Positions 1 to 8,597 are shown, counted from the stretch's first letter. The stretch is 15,458 nt of DNA from an uncultured Methylococcaceae bacterium (GCA_913009515.1 CAJVYO010000010.1:1-15458), one strand, 5' to 3'. Made by a program: numbers and translations. The notes: generated by a model not told the origin, from the sequence alone.

Positions 1-936
1 ATGGGGGCACAAATTAACCATTATAAATTGAGCTTAAACAGTCGTAGCTCTAAAGGCGGACGACACCCTATTATATTGCCTGCGTATGCGAATATAAGTG
101 CGGTTATTTATAATGGCGTGTCGCAAATGGTGCAGCAAACTAAAAAGGCAGAGCATATTACAGTGACCTTGCCGATTAATCCCGCTCAAAATAATCATTA
201 CACTATTGAGTGGAGTGAGCATAAAAATTTAGCCGCTTTAGCTTGGCAACCTTCGCAGATTAATTTAAATGCCCCCAGTGCCAATCATGTGGTCAATATA
301 AAATTTAATACCGATAAACGGTGGTTATTATGGCTAGATGGGCCGGTTATGGGGCCTGCGATTCTATTTTGGGGGACTTTATTGGTGTTGATGGGTTTAG
401 CCATCATATTGGGCTTATGCCATCAGTGGACAACATTGGGCGTGTCACAATGGATACTGTTGTTATTGGGCTTGTCGCAAGTATCAGTAGAAAGTTTATT
501 TATTATTGTCGCGTGGTTTGTGTTATTTAATTTACGCAAACAATTTGCTGGGTCATTAATGGCACGTCCTTATGTATTTAATAGTATGCAAATTGGCTTG
601 GGTTTATTGACCTTAATTGCTTTATCAACGCTGCTTTACAGTATGCATCATGGATTATTAGGTGCGCCAGAAATGAAAATTATCGGCAATCAATCCACGC
701 ATTATATTTTAAAGTGGTATCAAGATAGAGTACCCGAAACCTTGGCTGAGATTAGCTTAATATCAGTGCCTTTATATGTATACCGCATTTTAATGGTAGT
801 GTGGGCATTATGGTTGGCGAATGCGTTAATTAGCTGGTTAAAACAGCAGTGGCAGGCTTTTTCTCGTGAGGCAATCTGGGTGACAGCGGTTAAAAAATCA
901 GTAGCTGATTCAGAAGTGAAAGAGTCGAAGTTATGA
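1..936 (+). CDS. Unrecognised membrane protein, probably the C-terminal part of a longer gene
   Basis: I do not recognise this protein. The frame is open from the first base, where there happens to be an ATG, and no upstream sequence or ribosome binding site can be seen, so the true start may lie outside the window. Residues 1 to about 108 are soluble and rich in beta-type sequence. Four hydrophobic segments follow at about 117-139, 148-177, 196-216 and 255-280, and the tail is short and charged. The stop overlaps the next start in an ATGA at 933-936, so it is probably co-translated with the corrinoid-activation gene. That linkage suggests a membrane partner of the corrinoid or signalling system, but there is no motif from which to name a function. 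Membrane location is well supported; identity is not. Confidence 0.7.
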   Translation: MGAQINHYKLSLNSRSSKGGRHPIILPAYANISAVIYNGVSQMVQQTKKAEHITVTLPINPAQNNHYTIEWSEHKNLAALAWQPSQINLNAPSANHVVNIKFNTDKRWLLWLDGPVMGPAILFWGTLLVLMGLAIILGLCHQWTTLGVSQWILLLLGLSQVSVESLFIIVAWFVLFNLRKQFAGSLMARPYVFNSMQIGLGLLTLIALSTLLYSMHHGLLGAPEMKIIGNQSTHYILKWYQDRVPETLAEISLISVPLYVYRILMVVWALWLANALISWLKQQWQAFSREAIWVTAVKKSVADSEVKESKL

Positions 937-2537
937 TTAAACAGCATAATTTAATATTACATACCGAAAAACAATCAATTCATCTAAAAATCCCTGAAGA
1001 TTTATCGGTACGCTTGGCATTGGATATCGCGGGGTTGCGTGTTCGAGCTGCTTGTGGCGGCATTGGTACCTGTGGTGCATGTAGCATTAAAACCGTACAA
1101 GGTAGTTTTAATGCACGAACTCTCGCGGAATGGCAAAAAATCCCCGCAGAAGAACGTGAAGCTGATATTCGTTTAGCGTGCCAGTTATATTTAAACAGTG
1201 ATGCCGAAGTTTTTTTAGATAATCCTGCGCCAGAATCTAACTGGAAATCATTGGATTTGCAGCACTGGGCTGATTATCACTATCCAAAATTTGAGGTTAA
1301 ACATAACATTTATGCGGTTGCGGTTGATTTAGGCACTACGCATATTCGCTTATCGTTTTGGGATAGAAATACCCAACAACGTATTGCGTGTCGGCATGGT
1401 AATAATCCCCAAGTGGCTTTAGGGGAGGATGTGCTGACGCGGCTGGATGCACATAGACAACGCGAAGATAATTTACAGTCACTCACAGAGATTGTCCGTG
1501 ATGCCATTATTGAGGGTATTAGAGATATTCTTGCCCGTGATATTGGCGAAATTAAAGCGATTTTAGCTAAAGTCGGGGCAGTTAATATTGTGGGTAATAC
1601 CGTGATGCTGGCTATATTAGGCGGTCAAGAGGGCAGTGAGCTTTATGACCCAGAAAGTTGGGAACATCAAATTACTTGTTTACCGGTTGATTTGCCTGCG
1701 TGGAAACAGGCTTGGCGTATGCCTGATGCTGACATTACTATTCAAGCACCGTTGGCGGGTTTTATCGGCTCGGATATTTTGGCTGATTTAATTGCAATCG
1801 ATATTACCCAACATTCTGAGCCAATTTTATTAGCTGATTTTGGAACCAATACTGAAATTGCGTTATGGGATGGCAAGCAACTTTGGCTGACATCGGTTCC
1901 GGGTGGCCCTGCGTTTGAAGGGGTAGGCTTGCAAAATGGCTTAAGTGCAGAAGCGGGGGCTATTCGAGCGGTCAGCCTAATCAATAATCGTTTCGTATTT
2001 GATACAGTTGATGATGAAATAGCTAAGGGTTTTTGTGCCTCGGGTTTTGTGGATGCGATTGCCTTGTTACGCACGCAGGGTGAGCTAAAATTATCGGGGC
2101 GTTTTTTAAACCCTCATCCGGAAGGCTTTTTATTAGATAAAACTAACCCTCATACGGCGGTTAAGTCAGGTGATATTGATGCTTTTCAACGGGCTAAAGC
2201 GGCTACCGCTGCCGCGATGCAACAATTATTGCTATTGGCGGATATTTCTATCGATAATTTATGTGAACTGTGGATTTGTGGGGCGTTTGGTCAGCATTTA
2301 AATGTCGATAATGCTCAAATTTCGGGATTGATTCCCACTATGGATAGTTCGCGTATAAAGTTATTTGGTAATGCCGCTTTATCGGGTTGTGAAAAAATGT
2401 TGCTGGCTCCGAATGCTAAAAAAATAACCGATGATTTACGCGAATTGGTTCATGTGATTAATCTTTCGCAGTTTCCAGAGTATGATGATTGTTTTATTAA
2501 TCATCTACGTTTAAAGCCTTTTCTGGGGGATAAATAA
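933..2537 (+). CDS. Corrinoid activation protein of RACE type (2Fe-2S ferredoxin plus ASKHA ATPase domain)
   Basis: Proteins of this family use ATP and an iron-sulfur cluster to reduce inactive Co(II) corrinoid proteins back to active Co(I) in the cytoplasm. The N-terminus (1 to about 95) is a plant-type 2Fe-2S ferredoxin with C41, C47, C50 (CxxxxxCxxC) and C83. From about 127 onward is an ASKHA-type ATPase fold: AVDLGTTHIRL at 130-140, NIVGNTVML at 218-226, ADFGTNTEIAL at 301-311, GGPAFEG at 324-330, CGAFGQHLNV at 449-458 and GNAALSGCEKML at 479-490. The 534-residue length is a little shorter than many RACE proteins, with a short linker between the two halves. The start overlaps the upstream stop (ATGA) and the stop shares one base with the corrinoid-protein start, so activator and client are coupled. 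The class is secure; the exact client is inferred from adjacency. Confidence 0.92.
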   Translation: MIKQHNLILHTEKQSIHLKIPEDLSVRLALDIAGLRVRAACGGIGTCGACSIKTVQGSFNARTLAEWQKIPAEEREADIRLACQLYLNSDAEVFLDNPAPESNWKSLDLQHWADYHYPKFEVKHNIYAVAVDLGTTHIRLSFWDRNTQQRIACRHGNNPQVALGEDVLTRLDAHRQREDNLQSLTEIVRDAIIEGIRDILARDIGEIKAILAKVGAVNIVGNTVMLAILGGQEGSELYDPESWEHQITCLPVDLPAWKQAWRMPDADITIQAPLAGFIGSDILADLIAIDITQHSEPILLADFGTNTEIALWDGKQLWLTSVPGGPAFEGVGLQNGLSAEAGAIRAVSLINNRFVFDTVDDEIAKGFCASGFVDAIALLRTQGELKLSGRFLNPHPEGFLLDKTNPHTAVKSGDIDAFQRAKAATAAAMQQLLLLADISIDNLCELWICGAFGQHLNVDNAQISGLIPTMDSSRIKLFGNAALSGCEKMLLAPNAKKITDDLRELVHVINLSQFPEYDDCFINHLRLKPFLGDK

Positions 2538-3202
2538 TGTTTGAAACTTATATTAATGATTACAACGAAGCCGTTTTTGAAATTGATAAAGAATTGGCTT
2601 TAGAAGTGATAGAAAGCGCACTTGAGGAGGGCGTAACACCCGAACAGGTGGTGTTTAATATTATCATCCCATCGATAGAAGTCATGATGGCGGAGATTGT
2701 TATTAATGCAGATACTAATTTAGCCCAACATTTTATGACCGCACAAATCGCGGCAGAAGTGACCGAGCAAATGTTGGCTAAATTTGAATCGCCTCCAGAT
2801 ATTATAGGGCGAGTGATTATTGGCACCTCGTACGGGGATTTACATTCTTTGGGCAAACGTATTGTGATGGGCTGTTTAAAGTCGATGATGGTGGATGTGG
2901 TTGATTTAGGCGTTAACATCAAAGCCGAGGCTTTTGTTGATGCGGCGGTTGCACAAGATGCTCAAATTATTGCTATCTCATCGATGATGGTGCATACCGC
3001 AACAGGCGAAGAAGGTAGTTTAAAAGTACGCAGCTTGTTAAAAGAACGCCATTTAGAAGATAAAATTAAATTGGTAGTCGGTGGTGCACCTTACCGATTT
3101 GACCATGAACTATATAATAAAGTCGGTGCTGATAGTTGGGCGGCGGATGGTGTAACCGCAGCCAAAATTATTCATCAACTTATTATGGATGGGAAAAGCT
3201 AA
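2537..3202 (+). CDS. Corrinoid (cobalamin-binding) methyl carrier protein, MtaC/MtbC/MtvC-like
   Basis: This is a small corrinoid shuttle protein that carries a methyl group on cobalt between methyltransferases. Residues 1-85 are the helical B12-binding cap domain, with IIIPSIEVMMAEI at about 42-54. Residues about 88-221 form the Rossmann-like cobalamin domain with the base-off/His-on motif D101-x-H103-x-x-G106, where H103 is the expected lower cobalt ligand. Further corrinoid contacts fit SSMMVHT at 148-154 and VGGAP at 181-185. The 221-residue length is typical of stand-alone corrinoid proteins of methanol, methylamine and aryl-ether systems. The substrate class cannot be read from the sequence. 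It is one base overlapped with the activator gene before it and one base with the methyltransferase-like gene after it (TAATG at both junctions), so the three products should be made together. Confidence 0.94.
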   Translation: MFETYINDYNEAVFEIDKELALEVIESALEEGVTPEQVVFNIIIPSIEVMMAEIVINADTNLAQHFMTAQIAAEVTEQMLAKFESPPDIIGRVIIGTSYGDLHSLGKRIVMGCLKSMMVDVVDLGVNIKAEAFVDAAVAQDAQIIAISSMMVHTATGEEGSLKVRSLLKERHLEDKIKLVVGGAPYRFDHELYNKVGADSWAADGVTAAKIIHQLIMDGKS

Positions 3203-4227
3203 TGACGCCTTTAGAAATATTATCTGCAACGGTTTCTGGGCAACCCAGCCCTAGAGTGCCTGTTTTTTGTAATTTGCTCGACCAAGGGGCTAAGGTATTA
3301 AAGATGCCACCTAAGGCGTATTTTGCTAATGGCGAATATGTGGCTGACGCACAATTAAAGATGCTAAAACATTATGGGCATGACAATGTTTGGAGTGCGC
3401 ATTATGTGGGTAAAGAAGCCCAATTATTAGGCTGTAAGGATATTTTATTTGCTGATAATGGCGTGCCTAATGTGGCGGATTTTGTGATTAAAAGCTGGGA
3501 TGAAATTGCCACTTTTGAAATTCCTGAGGATATTACCCAACACCCTCATTGGCAAGTAATGGATGATTGTTTAAAAATATTACGGGATGAGGTGGGTTCT
3601 ACCAATCCTATCTGTGCTTATGTGACTGCCTCAACGACATTGCCTGTCATTCTGATGGGCATGGATAAATGGATGGAATTAGTGTTAATCGGCCCTGTTG
3701 ATTTACGCGATGAGCTGGTGAGAAAATGCAGTCTGTTTGTGCAAAAACAATTAACCGCGTATCGTGCGGCGGGGGCTAATGTGATTATTTATGCCAGTCC
3801 CTTTGGCTCAACGTATTTTATGCCCAAAAAACGCATTGTAGATTGGAGTATGCCGTGGATGCAGGAGGATTTAAAAGCAGGCACGGATAATATTGTGTAT
3901 TACGGCGGCATGGCGCCTATTAATACGGTGATGCAACTGGTGATTGATACACTTAAGGTTAATATATTTTACCCAGCCCCTGAGGATGATATCAGCGAAT
4001 CCAAGCGGCTTATTAATGGTACAGGTCTCACCAGTGGCGTGCTTGATGATATAAAAATGATTCATTGGACAGAACAGCAAACCCGTGATGAAGTAAAACG
4101 TATCATGAGGTTAGGCAAAGCAGGGGGGCATTTTTTATTTGGTACGGGCTTTATGCCGCTCAAGCTACCAGAAGCAAATATCCTTGCTATGTTAGAGGCG
4201 GCTTTTAAATACGGGAGATACTCATGA
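3202..4227 (+). CDS. UroD-superfamily methyltransferase-like protein, lacking MtaA/MtbA zinc ligands
   Basis: This 341-residue protein looks like the uroporphyrinogen decarboxylase superfamily branch that includes corrinoid:thiol methyltransferases (MtaA, MtbA) and some demethylases. Family-like features are RVPVFCNLLDQG near 18-29, an acidic-amide segment HYGHDNVWSAHYVGKEAQLLG at 57-77 (read here as its two halves), TASTTLPVILMG at 142-153, and the C-terminal PEANILAMLEAA at 323-334. At the place where MtaA/MtbA carry HxCG the sequence is YYGGMAPIN (233-241), and where they carry the C-terminal cysteine it is FGTGFMPL (313-320). The usual zinc His and both Cys are therefore absent, and thiol activation of the MtaA kind is unlikely. 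I chose the ATG at 3202 because it forms a TAATG overlap with the corrinoid gene; a start 66 bases upstream would lie inside that gene. A demethylase or a non-catalytic sensor role are both possible. Confidence 0.85.
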   Translation: MTPLEILSATVSGQPSPRVPVFCNLLDQGAKVLKMPPKAYFANGEYVADAQLKMLKHYGHDNVWSAHYVGKEAQLLGCKDILFADNGVPNVADFVIKSWDEIATFEIPEDITQHPHWQVMDDCLKILRDEVGSTNPICAYVTASTTLPVILMGMDKWMELVLIGPVDLRDELVRKCSLFVQKQLTAYRAAGANVIIYASPFGSTYFMPKKRIVDWSMPWMQEDLKAGTDNIVYYGGMAPINTVMQLVIDTLKVNIFYPAPEDDISESKRLINGTGLTSGVLDDIKMIHWTEQQTRDEVKRIMRLGKAGGHFLFGTGFMPLKLPEANILAMLEAAFKYGRYS

Positions 4228-4847
4228 AAACCATTCCGATTATAGAAGAACGGGCTGATAATCTAGTGTTGGTGGGCTGCTCTATTTTGCATAAAGAAAC
4301 CGATTTTTTAATCAAAAAAAATAACTGGCATATTGAAACTCATTATCTAAATTCTGCCTTACATAATTATTTGAATCGTTTATCGACTGAACTCAATGCT
4401 GCCTTGGATGAGGAGCATGAGAAGGGCAAAGAGACGGTGGTTTTTTATGGTAGCTGCCACCCAAGCATGGAAGGTTTACTAGACGAGCATAAAACCTGTC
4501 GAACGCACGGTCAAAATTGTATTGTTATGCTCTTAGGTTATGAATATTTTATGCAGGAGCTTTCTAAAGGGGCTTATTTTTTATTAGAAGACTGGGCATT
4601 AACATGGGAACCGATGATTACAGCCTGTTTTGGTGATAATATTGGCGTGATACGGGAAATCTTTCACAGTAGTCATAAATATATGTTGGCATTGCGAACA
4701 CCTTGCAGTAATGATTTTACGCAGGCCGCTGAAAAAGCCGCCGCATTTATTGATTTACCGTTGCACTGGCTTGATGTCGATTTACAAGAATTAGAAACGG
4801 TAATGGCGGATGCGATTCAAGAAAAACGAGATAGCTTGGCAAAATGA
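4224..4847 (+). CDS. DUF1638-family protein of unknown function
   Basis: I recognise this as DUF1638, a family without an established activity that I associate with corrinoid methyltransferase loci in methanogens and anaerobes. Supporting motifs are VLVGCSIL near 15-22, FYGSCHPSMEGLL at 74-86, CRTHGQNCIVMLLG at 92-105 and GAYFLLEDWALTW at 116-128. C19, C78, C92 and C99, together with H79 and H95, could form a metal or corrinoid-related site, but that is inference. There is no signal peptide and no membrane segment, so it should be cytoplasmic. The length of 207 residues seems usual for the family. It overlaps both neighbours by ATGA junctions (4224-4227 and 4844-4847), placing it between the methyltransferase-like protein and the sensor kinase. 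Family call is moderate to good; function is unknown. Confidence 0.75.
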   Translation: MKTIPIIEERADNLVLVGCSILHKETDFLIKKNNWHIETHYLNSALHNYLNRLSTELNAALDEEHEKGKETVVFYGSCHPSMEGLLDEHKTCRTHGQNCIVMLLGYEYFMQELSKGAYFLLEDWALTWEPMITACFGDNIGVIREIFHSSHKYMLALRTPCSNDFTQAAEKAAAFIDLPLHWLDVDLQELETVMADAIQEKRDSLAK

Positions 4848-6466
4848 GCAATGAAACTGACCTGGTTCAGTTACAAGCGAAAAATCAGAAACTAAAAGCT
4901 AGAGTGCGCCGTTTATCGGAAGAAAAGGCGAATTTATTTTTGATTAATCACTTAATGGCAGGATTGATATTAGCGGATGATGATATTGATGGTATGTTGA
5001 ATAACTTAATGATTGGTCTAGGAGAATGTGTTGGCGGCACCAATGTTGAAATTTACTACTGGGACGAAGGACTGTTACATTACGCGAGTTTATTGGGACA
5101 AAAAACAGTTTTAAAGGACATTGAAGATCCCTTAATTAAAGAAATTTTTGCAGATAAAGTATTAATTGAAAAAGTTACGACGGTTAATAATACCAAGCTA
5201 TCTACCACCATGGCGACAGAGAATAATACACGGCCTTATAATACAGTGGCTACGACAGCATGGGATTGGGGGATTCCGTTGGTTATTAATAAGCAGGTTA
5301 TTGGTGCTATAAAAATTTCTAATATGTTGGGTTCTGCACAAATGCGAGGGTATTTAACGCCCTTTTTTCGGCATCTAGCATTAATTTTAAATAATCAAAT
5401 CAAAAGTAAGGCGGCCGAAGCGGCAAATAAAGCAAAAAGTGGTTTTCTGGCGGTGATGTCACATGAAATTAGAACGCCGATGAATGCTATTCTTGGTAAT
5501 GCTCAATTTCTGCTGGCTGAAAAGGTAACGGACGCTGAACGACAAGAACATGTAGAGACTATCTTAAGCTCAGGCAATAGCTTACTCAGTTTACTCAATG
5601 ATATTTTAGATATTTCTAAAATCGAAGCGGGTAAGTTGAGCTTAAACGTCTCTGATTTTAAGCCGCGTGACTTAATGAGAGAGATGGTCTTACTCTTTAA
5701 AAACTCGGTAAACCACAAAAAACTACAGTTTAAAATGGACTGCTTACTGGCAGATGAGCTTATATATATCGCAGACACTCAGCGTTTAAAGCAAATGCTG
5801 GCTAATTTAATCAGCAATGCCATTAAATTTACTGAACGTGGCTGGATTAAGATAACAGTTAATGAAATTAGCCGAAAAAATAATAATGCGATACTTGAGT
5901 TTGCGGTGCAAGATACGGGGATAGGTATTGCTGATGATAAACAGTGCTTATTATTTAAACCCTTTTCACAGATTGATAATAGTACAACCCGCAATTTTGG
6001 TGGTACAGGGCTAGGCTTGTCCATCGTGCAGCAATTGAGTGAATTAATGGCGGGAGAAACCGGTTTTGAAAGTAAAGCCAAGCAGGGTTCGCGATTCTGG
6101 TTTCGTATCACGGCAGGCATTGCGACACAGACAGAAAAAACCGCTGATGTTGATGTCTTAATAAATGATACAGAGGCAGTTGCAAGCCATCACGCAGGAT
6201 TAGCGGTTAATTGTTTACCGACTGATATAAAACAACAAATCAAAGCGTTGCTAGAAAAATTGGATTACGCCTTAGCAGAAAATATGTTTTCTGCTATTGG
6301 TTGCTTTAAAATGTTAAAGGCTCTACTTAAGGAAAGCGACTTAGCTAGCGAACTTATACTAATTGAAGAGCTAGTTAATAGTATGGAGTTTGAGCAAGCC
6401 CTAGATTATTTAAATAAGTTAGAGATTATAGAAAAACTTGATGCTGAGTACAAAGACAATGAATGA
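4844..6466 (+). CDS. Soluble sensor histidine kinase with GAF-like input and no receiver domain
   Basis: A 540-residue cytoplasmic histidine kinase. Residues 1-30 are a charged coiled coil, about 31-185 a GAF-like sensory domain, then HisKA with phospho-acceptor H207 in SHEIRTPMN, and a HATPase domain. ATP-binding motifs are complete: N-box NLISNAIKFT 321-330, DTGIGI 357-362, FKPFSQ 371-376 and GGTGLGLSI 386-394. There are no membrane segments, so the signal is internal. The tail (about 455-530) is helical, resembling the extension that hybrid kinases carry after their receiver, but no receiver lies before it. The start overlaps the DUF1638 stop (ATGA) and the stop overlaps the response-regulator start by 8 bases. 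The kinase very likely phosphorylates the next gene product. Its ligand is unknown; the context suggests the methylation or redox state of the corrinoid system, which is inference. Confidence 0.94.
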   Translation: MSNETDLVQLQAKNQKLKARVRRLSEEKANLFLINHLMAGLILADDDIDGMLNNLMIGLGECVGGTNVEIYYWDEGLLHYASLLGQKTVLKDIEDPLIKEIFADKVLIEKVTTVNNTKLSTTMATENNTRPYNTVATTAWDWGIPLVINKQVIGAIKISNMLGSAQMRGYLTPFFRHLALILNNQIKSKAAEAANKAKSGFLAVMSHEIRTPMNAILGNAQFLLAEKVTDAERQEHVETILSSGNSLLSLLNDILDISKIEAGKLSLNVSDFKPRDLMREMVLLFKNSVNHKKLQFKMDCLLADELIYIADTQRLKQMLANLISNAIKFTERGWIKITVNEISRKNNNAILEFAVQDTGIGIADDKQCLLFKPFSQIDNSTTRNFGGTGLGLSIVQQLSELMAGETGFESKAKQGSRFWFRITAGIATQTEKTADVDVLINDTEAVASHHAGLAVNCLPTDIKQQIKALLEKLDYALAENMFSAIGCFKMLKALLKESDLASELILIEELVNSMEFEQALDYLNKLEIIEKLDAEYKDNE

Positions 6467-8555
6467 CAACCGCAATCTAAAAATTCTTATCATCGATGAT
6501 ACCCCTACAAACATTCAGTTGTTAGGCGAGGCATTAGAACAAAATTACATCGTACAAATAGCGACATCAGGTGTAAAGGGCTTACAACTTGCTCAAAAAA
6601 CGCCCCCCGATTTAATTTTGTTAGATATTATGATGCCGGGGATGGATGGCAATGAAGTCTGCACACGTTTAAAGCAGGATGATAATTTAAAGCATATTCC
6701 TATTATTTTTATTACCGCTTTAAGTGATATGGAAACAGAAATTCAAAGTTTGGCGTTAGGGGCGGCGGATTTTCTGCATAAACCGATTAATATTTCTATT
6801 GCACGGTTACGCATTAATAATATCTTAGAGCGTGAGGCGATGCGGCGTGAGTTTATTATTAAAGAGCAACAGCAACGGCTCTCTATCAGTGTTTTCAATC
6901 ATTCCCATGATGGCATTTTGATTTCAAATACGGATAATCAAATTGTTGATGTCAATACGGCTTTTTCACGTATTACTGGCTATGAACCGACAGATGCTTT
7001 AGATAAAAATCCTCGGTTTTTACAATCAGGACGGCAAGATAAAGAATTTTATCAGCGTATGTGGGCTCACTTACTGAAACACAATCATTGGGCGGGCGAA
7101 CTTTGGAATAAGCATAAAGACGGTCATTTCTTTGCGGTACAAACCAGCATTTCAGTCATTAGAAATTTAGAAGGAAATATTGACCATTTTGTTTCCGTGT
7201 TTTCAGATATTACGCTGCGTAAAAACCATGAACAAGCCCTGAAAAAAATTGCCTATTTTGATGAATTAACCGGATTACCTAATCGCACGTTGTTATCAGA
7301 TAGAATGTCACAGGGGATTGCACAAACCCAGCGTAATGAAAATACCATGTCTGTTTGCTTTTTAGATTTGGATGGTTTTAAAGAGGTAAATGATACCTTT
7401 GGTCATGCGGTGGGTGATAAATTATTAATTGAAGTGACCCACCGTATAAGCAATTGTTTGCGTAAAATTGATACGCTATCGCGGATAGGGGGTGATGAAT
7501 TTGTGCTGCTACTGCTGGATTTGAGTCATGCAGATGAATTTATTAACTCGGTCGAACGTATTTTAGACGTATTACAACAGCCTTTTTTAATTGAGGGCGA
7601 TACGATTACTATTTCTGTGAGTATTGGTGTTACTTTATTCCCAGAAAACGATAATGATGCGGATACGCTACTGCGTCATGCTGACCAAGCCATGTATATG
7701 GCGAAACAAAAAGGCAAAAATCAATATTATTTATTTGATACCAGCCTCAATCAACAGGTTTATCAACAGGAACAGGAAATTAACCGTATACGGCAAGCAC
7801 TTACTGATAATGAGCTTTGTTTGTACTATCAGCCTAAAGTTAATTTAAAAAGTGGGCAGGTATTGGGCTTTGAAGCTTTGATACGCTGGCAACATCCAGA
7901 AAAAGGCTTATTGCCGCCTGCTGAATTTTTACCGATTATAGAAGATACTGATTGTATGCTGGAAGTGAGTGATTGGGTTATCAAAACCGCACTGAGACAA
8001 TTGAACCAATGGCAGCAAGAGGGTATTAACTTAACCATTAGTATTAATATGCCAGCGTGTCATTTAATACAGTCAAATTTTGTGAGTCAATTAGAGCAAT
8101 ATTTTTCTCATTATCCCAATCTAAATCTTGAGCATCTGGAACTTGAAGTCTTAGAAACGGCTGCATTAGATGATGTTATACGGGTCAGCGATATTATGAA
8201 AGCGTGTGTAACGCTAGGTATTCACTTTTCTTTAGATGATTTTGGTACCGGTTATTCATCCTTAACCTATTTAAGAAATTTACCTGCAAAAACCTTAAAA
8301 ATAGACCAAACGTTTATACGCGATATGTTAATTGACCCTGAAGATATGGCGATTGTTATTGGCACCATAGGATTAGCGAAAGCCTTTAATCGTGAGGTGA
8401 TTGCCGAAGGGGTTGAAACCGTTGAACATGGGAAAGAATTGATGAGAATGGGCTGTGATTTAGCACAAGGCTATGGTATTGCTAGACCTATGCCGGTAGA
8501 GCATATAAACTCTTGGCTACAACAGTGGGCGTTTGATTATGAGACATTTTGCTGA
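6459..8555 (+). CDS. Response regulator with PAS, GGDEF and EAL domains (cyclic-di-GMP turnover)
   Basis: A 698-residue output protein. Residues about 6-122 are a receiver with acidic D13/D14, phospho-acceptor D56 in LLDIMMPGMDG, T87 or nearby and K108. A PAS domain follows at about 138-255. The GGDEF domain (265-427) has intact GGDEF at 344-348 and an I-site RKID at 335-338, five residues before it, so it should make cyclic-di-GMP with product inhibition. The EAL domain (about 440-690) has EAL at 472-474, QPKV at 458-461, LDDFGTGYSS at 592-601, K614 and AEGVET at 649-654, consistent with an active phosphodiesterase. I chose the ATG at 6459, which overlaps the kinase stop by 8 bases; an ATG at 6438 gives 7 more residues with no domain support. 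It is the cognate partner of the kinase by position. Whether synthesis or breakdown dominates cannot be told. Confidence 0.95.
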   Translation: MNDNRNLKILIIDDTPTNIQLLGEALEQNYIVQIATSGVKGLQLAQKTPPDLILLDIMMPGMDGNEVCTRLKQDDNLKHIPIIFITALSDMETEIQSLALGAADFLHKPINISIARLRINNILEREAMRREFIIKEQQQRLSISVFNHSHDGILISNTDNQIVDVNTAFSRITGYEPTDALDKNPRFLQSGRQDKEFYQRMWAHLLKHNHWAGELWNKHKDGHFFAVQTSISVIRNLEGNIDHFVSVFSDITLRKNHEQALKKIAYFDELTGLPNRTLLSDRMSQGIAQTQRNENTMSVCFLDLDGFKEVNDTFGHAVGDKLLIEVTHRISNCLRKIDTLSRIGGDEFVLLLLDLSHADEFINSVERILDVLQQPFLIEGDTITISVSIGVTLFPENDNDADTLLRHADQAMYMAKQKGKNQYYLFDTSLNQQVYQQEQEINRIRQALTDNELCLYYQPKVNLKSGQVLGFEALIRWQHPEKGLLPPAEFLPIIEDTDCMLEVSDWVIKTALRQLNQWQQEGINLTISINMPACHLIQSNFVSQLEQYFSHYPNLNLEHLELEVLETAALDDVIRVSDIMKACVTLGIHFSLDDFGTGYSSLTYLRNLPAKTLKIDQTFIRDMLIDPEDMAIVIGTIGLAKAFNREVIAEGVETVEHGKELMRMGCDLAQGYGIARPMPVEHINSWLQQWAFDYETFC

Positions 8556-8597
8556 AAAATCTAAAATCCATGCAATTAAAATTAAAGATGAATAATA

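Noticed and set aside
3136..3201. Upstream start for the methyltransferase-like gene
   Set aside because: It would lie inside the corrinoid gene and add 22 residues unlike the family; the TAATG junction at 3202 matches the other gene joints of the operon.
6438..6458. Earlier ATG for the response regulator
   Set aside because: It adds seven residues with no domain role and a longer overlap with the kinase gene; the ATG at 6459 fits the pattern of short overlaps.
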